NCBI GenBank assembly: GCA_002049455.2
Contig: KV918945.1
Location: forward strand, 62,001 to 126,000
Length of the DNA stretch: 64,000 nt
Direction: 5' to 3'
Origin: Porphyra umbilicalis
Lineage: Eukaryota; Rhodophyta; Bangiophyceae; Bangiales; Bangiaceae
Part shown: in pieces, positions 1-10,770 of the stretch
How the letters are laid out: every line of letters starts with the position of its first letter
Numbering within the stretch: position 1 is the stretch's first letter
Position numbers and translations under genes: made by a program
Notes under the pieces: model-generated
Told to the model about the DNA's origin: nothing
The model's database searches: none
Seen by the model: only the letters and a program-made list of their open reading frames with translations

Positions 1-243
1 ATCGCACCGCTGCGAGTGAACCTCGTGGATGCCGCTGTGCCAGTACGCCATGCGGACGCCGGCCTGCATGCGCTCGACCGCCGGCTGGTTACGCGGGTCA
101 GGCCCCGGCACCTGCGCCTGTTCCGGCACGTCGTCGTGGTCCGCCAATACGCCCTCGGCGTATCGCCGCAGCCCCGCCCTCAACGCGTCCCGTAACAGAG
201 GCGCGATGTAGGCCATCGCCGCTGCTTCCCCGGTCGCCGCCAT
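1..243 (-). CDS. Partial ORF running off the left edge, function unknown
   Basis: An open frame on the minus strand begins at an ATG at 243 (or 216) and continues to base 1 without a stop, about 81 codons. The start reads MAATGEAAMAYIAPLLRDAL and the frame has a mixed composition (YAEG, MAYWHSG, EVHSQ) that looks more protein-like than the Arg/Pro-rich shadow frames around it. It belongs to no family I recognise. It could be the start of a gene or of a retroelement gag lying mostly outside the window. Upstream there is a pyrimidine-rich stretch and no clear TATA box. Confidence 0.3.
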   Translation of the reverse strand, partial: MAATGEAAAMAYIAPLLRDALRAGLRRYAEGVLADHDDVPEQAQVPGPDPRNQPAVERMQAGVRMAYWHSGIHEVHSQRCD

Positions 244-1916
244 CCGCCCAAGTCGGCAGGACGCCCACGCCGATGGCGTCCGCGCGTGCCGCCTCCGCCG
301 CCGCCGACCGCGTCGTCGTCCCCGTCGTTGCCGGCCGCCGCCGGCGCCCCGCGTTATTCAACGCTGCCCCCGCCGGTCCCCGCAAGGCGGAATGTCCGCC
401 CCGCCGCCGCTCGCCGCGCGCGCGCCCCCACGCCGTCCGCGTCGCCTGGTGACCCCTCCCTGCGCCCTCGCGCTGGCGACCCCCCGCGGCTGCTCGGCCC
501 GCGCGGCCCCGCATCCGCCCTTGCTGGCGGGTGACCGCCAGGTCGTGGCCCGAGGGGGGTATTGCGTTCGGCAGGGGCTAAGTCCAGTACTTATGCCCCA
601 ACTGGGACTTGCGCCCGTCTCTCCGTACTTCGGACAGCGGCCTGGGGGACGGCTGTCCCTCCCTCAGTAGCCCCTCTATTCGGGCCAGGGGTTACTCTTT
701 CGTCTCTCCTTTTCGTTTGTTTTCGTCTTGTTATTACGGCGCCGGCCTTGCCCCGCGCCGCCCCGTCTTGCTCGCCATCCGAATCTTGGCGTCCCTCTCG
801 AGTCCTAGACTTTGCGCGCCTTTGCGCCGTCTAGGTCCTCTCAGTAGGTTGACCCTCTGGGTCCTTCTCTTTTGTACTGTCAGTGTGGTTATAGGGTATT
901 TGTTCGCGCCTTCTTTGTTGCCACAACGACCATGGCCAGAGAAACAGAGAATGTAGCGCGCCGGTGCACGAAAGCCCTTCTCTTCGACTCGTTGAGGACC
1001 CTCTTGTCATCGTGTGAAGACGGTGGCTTTCGTGAAGACACGCCCCCAGAACGGTCAGTGGTGAACCAGACTCTGTCATTTCATGCACCAAACTTCATGA
1101 CAGCCGCAGCAGTGGAGACTGCGAGATCAGGCGTGCTCTGCGCATGAGTGCTATGACAATCAGTGGCGTTTGCGGACTGGAAGAAGCCCCTGCAGGCGGC
1201 GGGGAGGCAGGCTAGTACACGAGCAGCCTGAACTCTCCACGCACGTGGGGCGGGCCCCAACGGCGAACGGCGGTTCGCTTCGAACTGCGTGCTCTGGGAA
1301 GCCAACGTACTGCTGCCGCTGCCCCTCCGCCGCGGTCCACGCATTTCGACATCAGAGTACCACGATTTGCACACATGTCGTAAGAGTACATGTTCGTTTA
1401 CCGTGTGGCTCAATCCCCCTCAATGAGTATACGTTCCCGCGCACAAGCGACGATGACCACAACTCCCTCAGAACCACGCACTATAAGACGCTAACGTTCA
1501 TCACGTCCCCTCCGTTGACAGCAGCAAAAAAGTACTTGGTCTATTCATGTTGATATCGTATCTACTGCGAGGCCGTTGCCACCACTTAGCTGCCCCTACC
1601 GGAATTTATAGAGACAGATGGCACAGGGCACGAGCGATGATTCTATGATACCGTGTCAGATCTGAGCTCATGAAGGCACGCGTATCTATGAGGTACATCG
1701 AGCCGCGCGGCATTTAATCCACTTCTCTCACCCGGCCGTAGCTTCTTGCCGCTGGCTGACCGTCACTGCGGCACACAAACAGGTGCACACATGGGATCGA
1801 ATCTCTCGCTGATACTGTGCCCACGACTTTCGTCCCGACAATGACAACGCCGAAACCATTGGTGAGACGAGAGGCGCACGGCACGACGACGGCCACTTCT
1901 GTGGGTCGGGTGGCAG
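244..1916. other. No recognisable gene
   Basis: GC-rich sequence at 244-560 is followed by a T/C-rich stretch around 660-900 and mixed sequence after that. Short frames exist on both strands but none shows a domain, a repeat pattern or a plausible composition. The pyrimidine-rich stretch could be part of an old LTR or a leader, but I found no partner copy in the window. Confidence 0.4.
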
Positions 1917-2350
1917 ATGGGCACGACGGCGGCCACGTCGGTGAATCGAGTGGGCACGACGGCGGCCACGTCGGTGGGTCGGATGTCGGGTGGGCACGAC
2001 GGCGGCCACGTCGGTGGGTTGGATGTTGAGTGTGCTCGACGGCGGCCACGTCAGTGGGTCGGGTGGCGGGTGGGCACGACGGCGGCCACGTCGGTGGGTC
2101 GGGTGGTGGGTGGGCATGACGGCAGCCACGTGGGTAGGTCGAGTGGTGGGTGGGCACGACGGAGATCACGTCGGTGGGTCGGGTGGCGGGTGGGCACGAC
2201 GGAGGCAACGTCGGTGGGTCAGGTGGTGGGTGGGCACGACGGGGACCACGTCGGTGGGTCTAGTGGCGGGTGGGCACGACGGCGGCCACGTCGGTGCTTC
2301 GGGTGGTGGGTGGGCACGACGGCGGCCACGTTGGTGGGTCCGATGGCGGG
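1917..2350. repeat. 40-bp minisatellite, about eleven units
   Basis: The unit reads TGGGCACGACGGCGGCCACG followed by TCGGTGGGTCGGGTGGCGGG. Unit starts are clear at 2111, 2151, 2191, 2231, 2271 and 2311, an exact 40-bp period, with diverged units before them. Because 40 is not a multiple of three, every frame changes from unit to unit, so the long Gly/Arg and Pro/Thr frames across it are by-products of the repeat. Confidence 0.88.
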
Positions 2351-3639
2351 TACTGGTCTGGTCTGTGACGCAGACTAGCGGGGCGCAGTCTTGCTCATCA
2401 AGGAGAGGACCGCATTCGTGATCCTCGATGATACGGTGCAAAATACATGCGGTGAGATTGCGAACATATTTCTTCCATGAGTGACAATCACGACCCGACC
2501 CAACGATGTCATAAATCGGCGCAATGCAAGATAGGAATGTGCTGTTTCGACTGTTGGGCACTGACTTCGCATCAAATCGACTTTCGCGTGATGTAGCACC
2601 CTGTGAAACACACTGGTCGTTTCTGAAGGACCTGAACCGAGACATGACAACCTCTTCTGGTCTACAAAGTCTTGCTTGCATGACAAGAAGTGTGGTCACC
2701 ATCCACAGTGACATGAGACAGAATGCTTCATGCTCTGCGTACTTCATTTCCAGTGTTTTCGTTCATTGAAGTACATCGAAATCGCTTCTTTTCTCTGAAA
2801 CGGTGTTCCACTTTGTTTGTAACCCGCTTCATGCGTAAAGCAAAGAAAATTGCTGCATGCATGACGTCTCACACTGCAGCCCATTATCTGTGGGCCGACA
2901 GCCTCGTTCTGGCGCCTGTCGCAAACAACAAACTCTTGGCCTCGTGTTCTGCGCTGCAGATGACATGACGCAAAACCTGAAAGTGAGATTGTGCGCGAGC
3001 CCCCTGCAGCTCCTTGCGCACCATGCCTGTGAGCTGTGTGGCTTCCGAAGCGCTGCCAGCGCTGCCTGACCAGTGGAAGCACCCGCCGACCTCGCACTGG
3101 GTGATCGCACCAGATGCCGCCAGATGATCCCTGCACTTATGGGTGGGCACACAAGCGCCACCCGAATGGTTTCGCAAATTGTAGTCGCTCACCGGCTCGG
3201 ATCCGATGATCAGCCAATCGGAGCCGCTGACCGGCTCAGATCGGGTGGTCATACGAGCCGCAACCACAGGCGAATCATGAGTTTTGGGAAGCGCCGCCCG
3301 CGCTTCCGCGCCAGCCGGGACCCTGTGCGGCTCAGATAAGGCGATGGCCCGCCCAACTCCAATCAGATAGGCGCACCTGTTGCCGCCGGACAACCCTCGC
3401 GATTGTGGGCTCGCGCACATGCACCGTCTGTGGGTCGGTTTCGGCCAAATGCAGCCGCTCACAGGCTCAGATCGGGTGATCGGCCGCCGGCCGACGAATC
3501 ACGATGTTTCGTGTGCAGTCGGGCGCCGCCGGTGCGGACGGCCAAGTGGATACCGTTGCGCATGCTGGTCCACGCTCCCTTGTCGCCAGCCTCGCCACTG
3601 CGGGTGTCGCTGCGTTTGCGGCGTCCCGCCCCCACGTTC
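2351..3639. other. No recognisable gene
   Basis: Mixed-composition sequence with only short frames. Around 3190-3480 the phrase CCGCTSACMGGCTCRGATC occurs three times in slightly different forms, each near GATCGG/GATGATC, a small local repeat. Nothing else can be supported. Confidence 0.4.
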
Positions 3640-4252
3640 TCTGAGGAGACCTACGACATGTCCTCGGCTTGCAGGATGAGGACTACTCGCTGGAGGAGGT
3701 GTGCGGTATCATGGCGTGCTCCGAGCGGTCGATGCGGCGGTGGATGAAGAACGTTCGAGACAACAGCACGGTTTGGCGGAACCCAGTGCTCCTGAACTTT
3801 CACGAGGACGCCGCTGTGCGCAACTCGGCACTCACCCACGCCACTCTGTCGCTGTTGCATCGCGAGACGGCTGCGTTCCTGAAAGACCACTCCAACGTGT
3901 TGGTCGCCCTTAGCCTCGACTACCCCGCCAGCGACCACCGCTACGTCAGCGCAGCCACAGTCTACCGCGTGCTGCGCGCCAACAACTTCATGAAGAAGCG
4001 GGTGGAGCGGCCCTGCTCGGAGCGGTCGGAGGAGGCGCAGCGGGCGTTTGCAGTGGCGATCAACGCCATCCCAAGGCGGTGCCTGACATCCGTCCATGAG
4101 ACCAACACGGCAGGCTCGGATATGTACCGACCGTATGGCCGCAGAGTCAAAGGGGTTCCCTGTCGCTTGTTTGAACGCGACACCCGGCTGGTCCCACGCC
4201 CAAGCACCATGATGGCGATTTTGCTGTCTCACGGTGTTCTCTGGAGCACGAC
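3640..4252 (+). pseudogene. Tc1/mariner-IS630-like transposase fragment, cut by an LTR
   Basis: A DNA-transposon transposase would cut and rejoin DNA at element ends. From about 3669 the frame shows an N-terminal helix-turn-helix region (DYSLEEVCGIMACSERSMRR, WMK), a linker (ATVYRVLRANNFMKKRVERP) and the start of a DDE domain (CLTSVHETN, then YRPYGRRVKGVP, then MMAILLSHGVL). This order matches the IS630/Tc1/mariner superfamily. The first catalytic residue, normally Asp in a DET-like motif, is His (HET). Homology stops exactly where LTR B begins at 4253, so the remaining catalytic part is missing. No natural start codon or 5' terminal repeat is clear. Dead fragment. Confidence 0.65.
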
Positions 4253-4646
4253 TGTGCCATATCTCTGCTCCCAATTGGCAATTGGCCACAAGTAGCCTCC
4301 TTGACGGGCCAAAGCCCATGTATTGTGGGAATTGGCCTGTGGCACGCCCTTTGGGGGGTTACTTCCGCATTGTTCATTTTTTCATTGTTTGTTTGCTTGC
4401 CTGTCTTATCTGTCTGCCGGCACTCATTACGATCGCTTGTGATCGGACGGTCGATCGACCAGTGCCCTCGCTTATATTAAATCACCATGCGTCCGGGGTC
4501 GCCGTCGTGGGCACCACCCGGCTCCCCATCGGATGCCCCTCAACAAAAGGTCTTTCTTCCTCGCCGCGACGGCGATAGAACTCTCTTTATTGCTTGGCTA
4601 CGGTCGGTCCCAATACACTGGTAATTGCACCAACGTTATTAATACA
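4253..4646 (+). mobile_element. LTR of gypsy family B, copy 1 (5' LTR)
   Basis: This 394-bp block is repeated at 45888-46275 with high similarity over its whole length. It begins TGTGCCATATCTCTGCTC and ends AATACA, so it has the TG...CA ends of an LTR. A TATA-like TATATTAA lies at 4473-4480, giving plus-strand transcription. A tRNA-complementary primer site follows five bases later and a gag-like start follows at 4880, so this is a 5' LTR read on the plus strand. The five bases on its two sides differ, as expected if only part of the element survives. Confidence 0.85.
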
Positions 4647-4651
4647 TCCTT

Positions 4652-4670
4652 TGGTGGAGCAGCAGGGGAT
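4652..4670 (+). other. Primer-binding site of family B
   Basis: TGGTGGAGCAGCAGGGGAT begins five bases after the LTR. Its reverse complement ends in CCA, preceded by a discriminator A, a seven-base acceptor strand, a five-base T-stem strand and ATC, which is the layout of a tRNA 3' end with its T-loop. That fit supports the orientation of the LTR. I cannot name the tRNA from sequence alone. Confidence 0.6.
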
Positions 4671-4879
4671 ACCCTCGCTTTCACTGTGCCTCTAGGCACG
4701 GTGTTCCCGAGAAGTTTCTCGCTGCCTCGTGGCATTGTGACGGTGCTGATACGGTCGCTTGGCGCGCGGGGCGTAAGCCATCGACTTGTGGGCGTGGTGC
4801 CGGGGGCATCACGGTTGATATCTTCGACGTTGGCGCGCAGGGCCTTAGCCAAGTCGGAACACTTTGTTCATGTCCCAGT

Positions 4880-5230
4880 ATGTCTACTAGTGGTACCGGC
4901 GGCACTCGGCAATCCAGAGACGGCAAGTTGCCAGCTGGCAACCGGCCGCCGGGCGGGGGACAAGGCACTCCTGTCGCCTCCGACGCCCCAACGCACGGTG
5001 CTCCTACTCCTCCCATCCCTGCGGATCAAGCCGCCTCCGGGCAGATGCAGGTGGTGAAGAGCCTAAAGGCGGCTGTTGACGCACTTCAACGACGTTTGAC
5101 GGCCCAAGAATAGACTAACGAGTCTCTGGCGCGAGCCAATGCAGGCGTTGCCGCCGCGCCTGCCGCCGACGCGGTGGTGGGCGGTAAACGACCACGCGTG
5201 GGACGCGCGCCCGCGCGCGGGGGCGACCGG
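4880..5230 (+). pseudogene. Gag N-terminal remnant of family B
   Basis: An ATG at 4880, about 230 bases after the LTR, opens a frame starting MSTSGTGGTRQSRDG with a Gly/Pro-rich segment and then a predicted helical stretch (VVKSLKAAVDALQRRLTAQE). A TAG at 5111-5113 stops it after 77 codons, but the same frame reads on as TNESLARANAGVAAAPAADA. The position after LTR and primer site, and the coiled-coil-like start, suggest the beginning of a gag protein. The frame dissolves into the CGG tract at 5232, so no capsid or zinc-knuckle part remains. Gag identity is inferred from position, not from a domain. Confidence 0.42.
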
Positions 5231-5231
5231 C

Positions 5232-5281
5232 GGCCGCAGCGGTGGCAGCGGCGGCGGCGGCGGCCGCAGCGGTGGCAGCAG

Positions 5282-5312
<31 letters not shown>

Positions 5313-5341
5313 GGCGGCGGCTGCGGCGGCGGTGGCGGTGG

Positions 5342-5396
<55 letters not shown>

Positions 5397-5402
5397 TGTT
5401 GC
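5232..5402. repeat. CGG/GGC trinucleotide tract
   Basis: About 170 bases consist almost only of GGC/CGG triplets with GGT and GCA interruptions. It encodes poly-Gly, poly-Ala or poly-Arg on the plus strand and poly-Pro on the minus strand, so frames across it have no coding value by themselves. It begins where the gag remnant loses its pattern. Confidence 0.92.
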
Positions 5403-6479
5403 CGCCGCAGTGGCGGCCTTTGGGCGTCGTCCGTCTGCCGCGACTCGCAGCTGCCGCAGTCGGATGCGCGACCGCCGCTGCCGTAGGGGCTTCTCGGCCA
5501 CCTTCGCGGCGGCAGCGGCGTCGCTGCTGCCACCGCCCGTCGCGTGGCGGCCGTCGGAGCGGTCACGCAGGACCGCCGCGGCGGCCTTCAGCCGGCGGGC
5601 GTCCCCACCGCCGCCCGCGGTGGGGCACCGTCGGATCATGCACGGCAGCGGCGGCGCTGGCTTTGGCCCCCCCCCCCAATGGCGTGGGGTGCGGCCGGGA
5701 TTGGGGCACGTCCGACCCTGCCCGCCGCCGCCGCTCGGCCTCGCCCCCACCATCCGGTGCCCCCCGTCGACGCTGCGCGTGTGCGCGCGTGCGGGTTGGC
5801 CAGTGGCGGCCGCCCTGCTGGTCGCCGGCGCCGCAGCTTTGGCCCCCCCGCCGCCACTCATGGCAGCAGCGGCGGGTACGCGGCGGCCGCCCCGTTAGCC
5901 GGTGGGGCAGGGGCCCCGGTCGGCCGCACCCCGAGCCGCATCCCGCACCGAGGCGCGTCGCGTGTGCGCGCCGGCGCCGCGGTTGTGGCGCGTCGCCGCC
6001 GGCGCGCACGCGCGGACGCGCCGCCGACGGCGGGTCAGTCCTTGCGCGGCGGCGCGGCGGGCGCCGGCGCCGGGCGCCACGTCGACGCGGGGAATGCGAG
6101 GCTCACTGCTCGCGCCACGTGGGTGGGAACTATTGAAGACGGGTTGGGGGGGGAGTCGACGCCCGCCGCGGTCGCCCCGCTGGTCCGCCGTCCCACGAAC
6201 GTGGTCACCGCGGCGGAGAAGGCGTCAGGGTGATTGTACGGGGCTCCCATGGTGGCCGCCCCGTGGTGTGGGTGAGAATGGGGTGAAAAAAATACATGGA
6301 GGCTCTGTTGGTGTGGCGAGACAGTGGCGAGGTGTAGGTGGTCTTGTGTCTGAGCGGCGTTGCTCACTTGTCAGAGCACACCCTCAACAGATGCTCCTGA
6401 CTCTCTGGTCTATCTTTCGTCGTGTGAAAATGGTTTTGTCGTTTCGCAAGTCCAGGGTGTTTTCGCGAACGCGCTTTCA
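5403..6479 (+). other. GC-rich stretch with an Ala-rich open frame, function unknown
   Basis: A plus-strand frame runs 5544-6233 (229 codons). Most of it is Ala/Arg/Gly-rich, but the last part (RATWVGTIEDGLGGESTP, then AAVAPLVRRPTNVVTAAEKA) has a more natural composition. It could be the end of a decayed or spliced gene, or chance openness of GC-rich DNA. The 250 bases after its stop are less GC-rich and hold no frame of interest. Confidence 0.25.
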
Positions 6480-6683
6480 GTGTATTTATAAGAAAAATAA
6501 CGACACGGGCCCAATTTTCGGTGCTGTGAAGGATGTGGTTTCCACTTTATATCCCTCGGCTCCCGAGGCCGCGGCTGCCCGCGTCGCTCCCCCCTCCTCT
6601 ACACTCGGCTCTCAGCTGGCGTTCCACCTTTCCTCTCCTTGCCGCCTGCCTAGCCTCTCCCGTCTTCCGCCGCTGCCACCCAC
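6480..6683 (+). promoter_or_regulatory. Possible promoter and leader of the RPF1-like gene
   Basis: TATTTATAAG at 6483-6492 and CTTTATATCCC near 6544 are TATA-like. A pyrimidine-rich leader of about 100 bases follows and ends in CCACCCACAATGAAG, an ATG in a favourable eukaryotic context at 6684. The assignment rests only on position. Confidence 0.3.
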
Positions 6684-7650
6684 AATGAAGTACCATCACG
6701 CGGCCACGTCGGCCTCCCGCAACGACCAGTCGATCAGCCGGCTCGCGACCCGCTAGCGCGTCGCCGCGGGGCGGGTCGGCGAGAAACCACCGCCAAGCCC
6801 GCCACTCACCCCAAGCGCCACGTCGAGGCCGTCGCTCTCGGCGACGCGGCGGCGGCGCCCGAGGTGTCCCGCACCCTCGACGCGGCCCGCCCGCGGGGCG
6901 CGGACCCGCGGGTGGTCACGGCGGGGGCGGTGGCGGCGGACGTGGGCGCCGCTGAGCTTCCCCCCGCCGACCGCGGTGACGCGGTGCCCCGCGCCGTGCT
7001 CACGCCCGGCGTCGGGGCGGGGAAGGCGGGGGAGCCACGGCTTTGCCGCCCCGTTCCGCGGTGTCGTGCGCACCGCCGGGTTGCTCGGCCAGGGCGACGT
7101 GACGCCCGCGACGGTCATGCGCCGCGCGGCGGGCGTCGGCGCGATGGACGTGCGGCTCGTGTAGGAGGACCACAAGCGGCTGTCGACGCTCATGCACACG
7201 CACCTGCCCGACGGCCCGTTGGCGTGGCGCCTCACGTCCTTTGCTGAGGCGTCCCGCATCCGCGGCCGCGGGTCGGCCGTGCCCGACCGCCCCGAGGTGC
7301 TTCCTAAACAACGTCTCAACGGCCGTCGGTCACCGCGTCGGGTGGATGCTGGGCCCCCTCTTTGGTGGCGGCGTCGGCGTTGCGGGGCGGGCGCTCGAGA
7401 CAGCGATGTGGCACGACCAGCGGGATTTCTCGTCTTCCGCTTCTACAGCTACCTGATCAAGGCGGAGGAGGGGAACAAAGAAGGACCTGCAGCAGCAGCT
7501 CGGGCCCCGCTGCACGCTGCGCCTGCGCCGGCTGCTGTGGGGGGCGTGGGGTGCCCCCTCCAAGGGCTGCGGGGAGAGAGACAAGGCCCCGGCCGTGCGG
7601 CTGGACGTCGAGTCCGTGACCGAGGCGGAGGCGGATGAGACGAGGAGCGC
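6684..7650 (+). pseudogene. RPF1: RPF1-like Brix-domain ribosome biogenesis factor, decayed
   Basis: RPF1 helps mature the large ribosomal subunit in the nucleolus. Pieces in different plus-strand frames line up in family order. First comes an N-terminal part (AVALGDAAAAPEVSRTLDAA, then a DPRVVTAG-like acidic region and AVPRAVLTPGV). Then the Brix core follows (EDHKRLSTLMHTHLPDGPLA; LTSFAEASRIRGRG; LNNVSTAVGHRVGWMLGPLF; ALETAMWHDQRDF; VFRFYSYLIKAEEGNKEG; LGPRCTLRLRRL). The tail is DVESVTEAEADETRSA. The coding path needs several frame changes (for example near 7305 and 7430) and crosses a TAG just before EDHKR. The family match is recognised by eye. Frameshifts make this a pseudogene unless they are assembly errors in GC-rich DNA. 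Confidence 0.7.
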
Positions 7651-8174
7651 CTTGTCAATGACGATGAGAGCGGCGACCTGGATGCGGTGGTTGGACGGTG
7701 CGACGAGTAGGACGCGGGCAGCGCCGCCGTGGCGCCGCATCCCGTCGGTGCGGCGTAGGACGCCGACGATGGCGGCGCGGCAGAGGAGCCCGCCGCCGCG
7801 GCGGGCGTCATGGCGGCGGCGCCGCCGGCGACGGGCGCTGCCGCCGACGTGCCACCCTGCACCGCGCGGCGGATGCGGGACCCGGGCGTCGGGTGGGTGC
7901 GGACCGTAGAGGCGGAGACGGACGGCCCGGCAGTTTTCTTGCGGTGGGTCGCCGCCGCGTCGCGACCGCGTCGCCGCCGCGTCTTTCGTCTTCTCTTTTT
8001 TTTCTGTTCATGTGCTCGCCGAGTATATCGATGTGGTTGCCATGACCTTGCTGTTTTTTTTTTTTTTTCGCTCGCGCGGGCGCGCCTCGCCCGCGCCCTC
8101 ATTGATCTGCAGTCGCCCTACCCGACCGCACGCCCATTGTTCCCGTTGCGCTCACCCCCTCCCACCCCCCCGCG
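7651..8174. other. Spacer between two convergent decayed genes
   Basis: The spacer lies between the ends of the RPF1-like (+) and PheRS-like (-) pseudogenes. It holds GC-rich sequence, then a T-rich patch with a 16-base T run around 8053. A 3'-flank role is plausible; nothing more can be supported. Confidence 0.35.
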
Positions 8175-9738
8175 CCACCGCCGTGAACGCAGACGCACGC
8201 CCACCGAGGTGGCCGCCCCCTCCCGCACCCGCGCCTGCACCGCGGCGACGTTGGCGTGCGTCGAGCTCCGCTCCACACGCTGGGACGTCACCCCGGTTGC
8301 AGGGGCTGGCGCGGCCGGCGCGGGTGCGCGGCTCCCTGACGCGGGTGACCGCCTCGACGCAGACGCTGGCCACGCCGCGGACACCGTCGCCGACAAGATT
8401 TTCGACGTTCCGCCAGGGGACGTCGGCTGCGGCAACGGCCACGGCGGGGTCTGCCACCGCCGCCGACGCCGGTGGGGGTGCCGCCGCTGCGGCGGCCGCG
8501 GCGGCCGCGACCGCCGCCGGCGCCTCTGCTGGCAAACGAAAGGACTGGTCCGTGGCGGCCGGCGGGTACTCGTTGGCCACAGAACAGACGGCGTCGGCGG
8601 CGGAACCTCCCCCCCGTCCTCCCCTACCCCACCCCCCCGCTGCCGTGCCCCCCCCGGAGTTGAGGGAGGCAGCGCTCGTCGTGACTCCACCACAACCCCG
8701 CATGTCGGGGATGCCGTGGAGGACCATCGCCAACCGGTCGAGGCCGATCCCAACCGCCCACTCGACGACCGCCTGGCCGCGGCGCGCCGCCCCAGCACAC
8801 GCGGCAGAGACAGCGGCGGTGGGCGCCGCGCCCGTCGTCGGCACCTCCTCGACCGCCGCTGCGGCGACGGCCGCGTCCACAACCCTCCCCTTTCAAACGC
8901 GGGCGTCCACCGCCCTGCCCCGATCGCCGCCGGGTGCAACAGCCCCGCGCCAAAGACCCCCAGTGACGCCCCCCCTTCCCCATACCTTGAACTCCAACAA
9001 CGGGGCAGTGGAGGGAAACTCCGCAACGGCCCGCCGCAGGCGGACGGATGGTTCAACGAGCGCCCGCGCCACACAAAACAGGTCGAGGCGGAGGTGGTCG
9101 AGCGCCGCACCGGCGCGGGGAATCCCCCCCGGGAAGAGCCACACCCCGTCAATCTGGTAGAGCGCCGGGCAATGCATCGCGCCCATCTTGTCCGGCCAGC
9201 ACACGACGCCCACGGTGAAAAAGGCACTGGCCCCGCCCGCCAGCAGCGGGCACCGTGTGGGCGGTCGTGCGCCACTGCACCACCGTCGCCAACGTCACAC
9301 GGTCGACGTCAAACGGCGCCTGCGACGGGGAGTCGGTTGGGCCTTGGAGGGCGACAAAGCAGGTGGCGGTCGGCATGACCGCGTCGAAGGCGGTGTGGAG
9401 AGTGACCGCCGCCACCCCAGAGCGGGACGCACGTGCCGCCGTCCGCAGGTGGTTGCCGATGCGGGCGGTGGGGGCCCGCGAGAGGGTCGAGGAGGGCAGC
9501 AACCAGCCGCTGGGGGGGTGAACGCCCTATCGACAGCGGGAGGTTGGAGGCCAGGTGGGGTTGGGGCGACCGCCGACGGCGCTGGGGGTGGGGGAGGGCA
9601 CCTACGGGGGGGGGGAGGGGAGGGAGGGTTTGGTCGTGGCCATGGTGAGGGCGCCGGCCATACGGCGCCGGCCAGTGTCGGGGCGGGCGGGCGCGCCCGA
9701 CAGAGGCGCGCGAGGAGCCCGCCGAGCGCGGGCGCCAT
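8175..9738 (-). pseudogene. FARS2: Mitochondrial-type phenylalanyl-tRNA synthetase, decayed
   Basis: The single-chain organellar PheRS charges tRNA-Phe. On the minus strand an ATG at 9738 opens a typical mitochondrial presequence (MAPALGGLLARLCRARPPAP: Arg-rich, no acidic residues). Frames then give GVAAVTLHTAFDAVMP and RTTAHTVP (start of the catalytic core). The motif 2 region follows as MGAMHCPALYQIDGVWLFP, and class II motif 3 as VVEWAVGIGLDRLAMVLHGI with PDMR. LWWSHDERCLPQL and YPPAATDQSFRLP open the anticodon-binding domain, which ends THANVAAVQARVREGAATSV GVRLR. A one-base frameshift sits right after PDMR and others occur (for example at a C run near 9610), and poly-Ala tracts are inserted. 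Family identity is clear; the gene as written cannot make a full protein. Confidence 0.75.
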
Positions 9739-10770
9739 GGACCGACACCCCGCGGACGGCAAGGACCGGGTGGGCTTGTCAGAAAACGTCGGCCGAGGGC
9801 GTCTGCGTGTTGTAGGGGGGGGGGGCGGCGACGGGGAGCAGTCGACCACCCTGTGCCGGCGCACGAGCGGCGATGGGGCGCTCGGGAGCGCCAAACGCGT
9901 GTGGATCAGGGGTGAGAACAAAGTAGTCGGGTTTATTGAGCGTGCGCGCGATGCAGACGGCCGCCGCCGCCCCGCGGGGGGCCACTGGCCGTCGGCCGGG
10001 GGCCAACTGGGCGGCGGCGGGACGGGCCGTCCCCAACCGCCCGGGCAACCGGATGTTCGGCAGCGCGTCGGCCGACAGGGCGCCCGCCGGTACACGAGAG
10101 GGTCGAGGCGGCGCCGGGCCGGGCGCACAATGACTGGCACCGTCGCTGTCCTCCCCGCCGCGCCCATCCCGTCCATCCCCGGCTGCGCCGCGCGGCTGTT
10201 TTCCCGCCTTGTTCATTCTCCCTACGGTATTGCGTGCCGTGTCCGCTTGGCCTGGTGCACCTTTTCTGTCCTCTGTCGGTGTTTTTCCTCCCCTCTCTCT
10301 CGTTCCTTCTCTGCATCAACCACCTGGGGTGAACTTTCCACGAGGGAGTATAGCTCTAGCCAACGACGCTGTAATAAAACACGGTGACAGTGGCAACCTC
10401 CGGCGAGCGGCGCGGCATCAAGCCCGGCGGGGCGGATGCAACCGCGGTGTCACCGTGGCTGCCGCTGACACGGGGCGGCGCCACGCCCGAGGATGGGGGC
10501 GGCCCCGGCTGGGGCCCCACCTCGATGGCGGCTGCAGCCGCCACTGCCGTGGCGGCGCCTCGCCACTGTCCGCCCAACGGCCACCGCGGCTGCCGGCATG
10601 GATACGACCGCCGTGTCCATGCTCCCGCCCGCCTGTTGCAGCCCCGTGCGTCGAGCCGCCTGCCCGCTTTCTTGCCACTCACTGCCGTTCAAAAACTGTG
10701 CCGAAGCAACGTAACCGCTGGTGAGGACGGGTCCGCGGCGGGTGGCGAGCCCATGGGAGCCATTCTTTGA
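9739..10770. other. Intergenic region upstream of the PheRS pseudogene
   Basis: The first 400 bases remain GC-rich. A pyrimidine-rich stretch follows at about 10200-10320 (minus-strand purine-rich), with CTGTAATAAAACACGG near 10369 (AATAAA on the plus strand). The last part, 10380-10770, is GC-rich with only low-complexity frames. It would contain the PheRS promoter and the 3' flank of the NB-ARC gene. Confidence 0.35.

Noticed and set aside
1714-2747. Several overlapping Gly/Arg and Pro/Thr frames
   Set aside because: They come from the 40-bp minisatellite, whose period is not a multiple of three.
5174-6136. 320-codon Arg-rich plus frame and companions over the CGG tract
   Set aside because: Pure consequence of triplet repeats and high GC; no domain.
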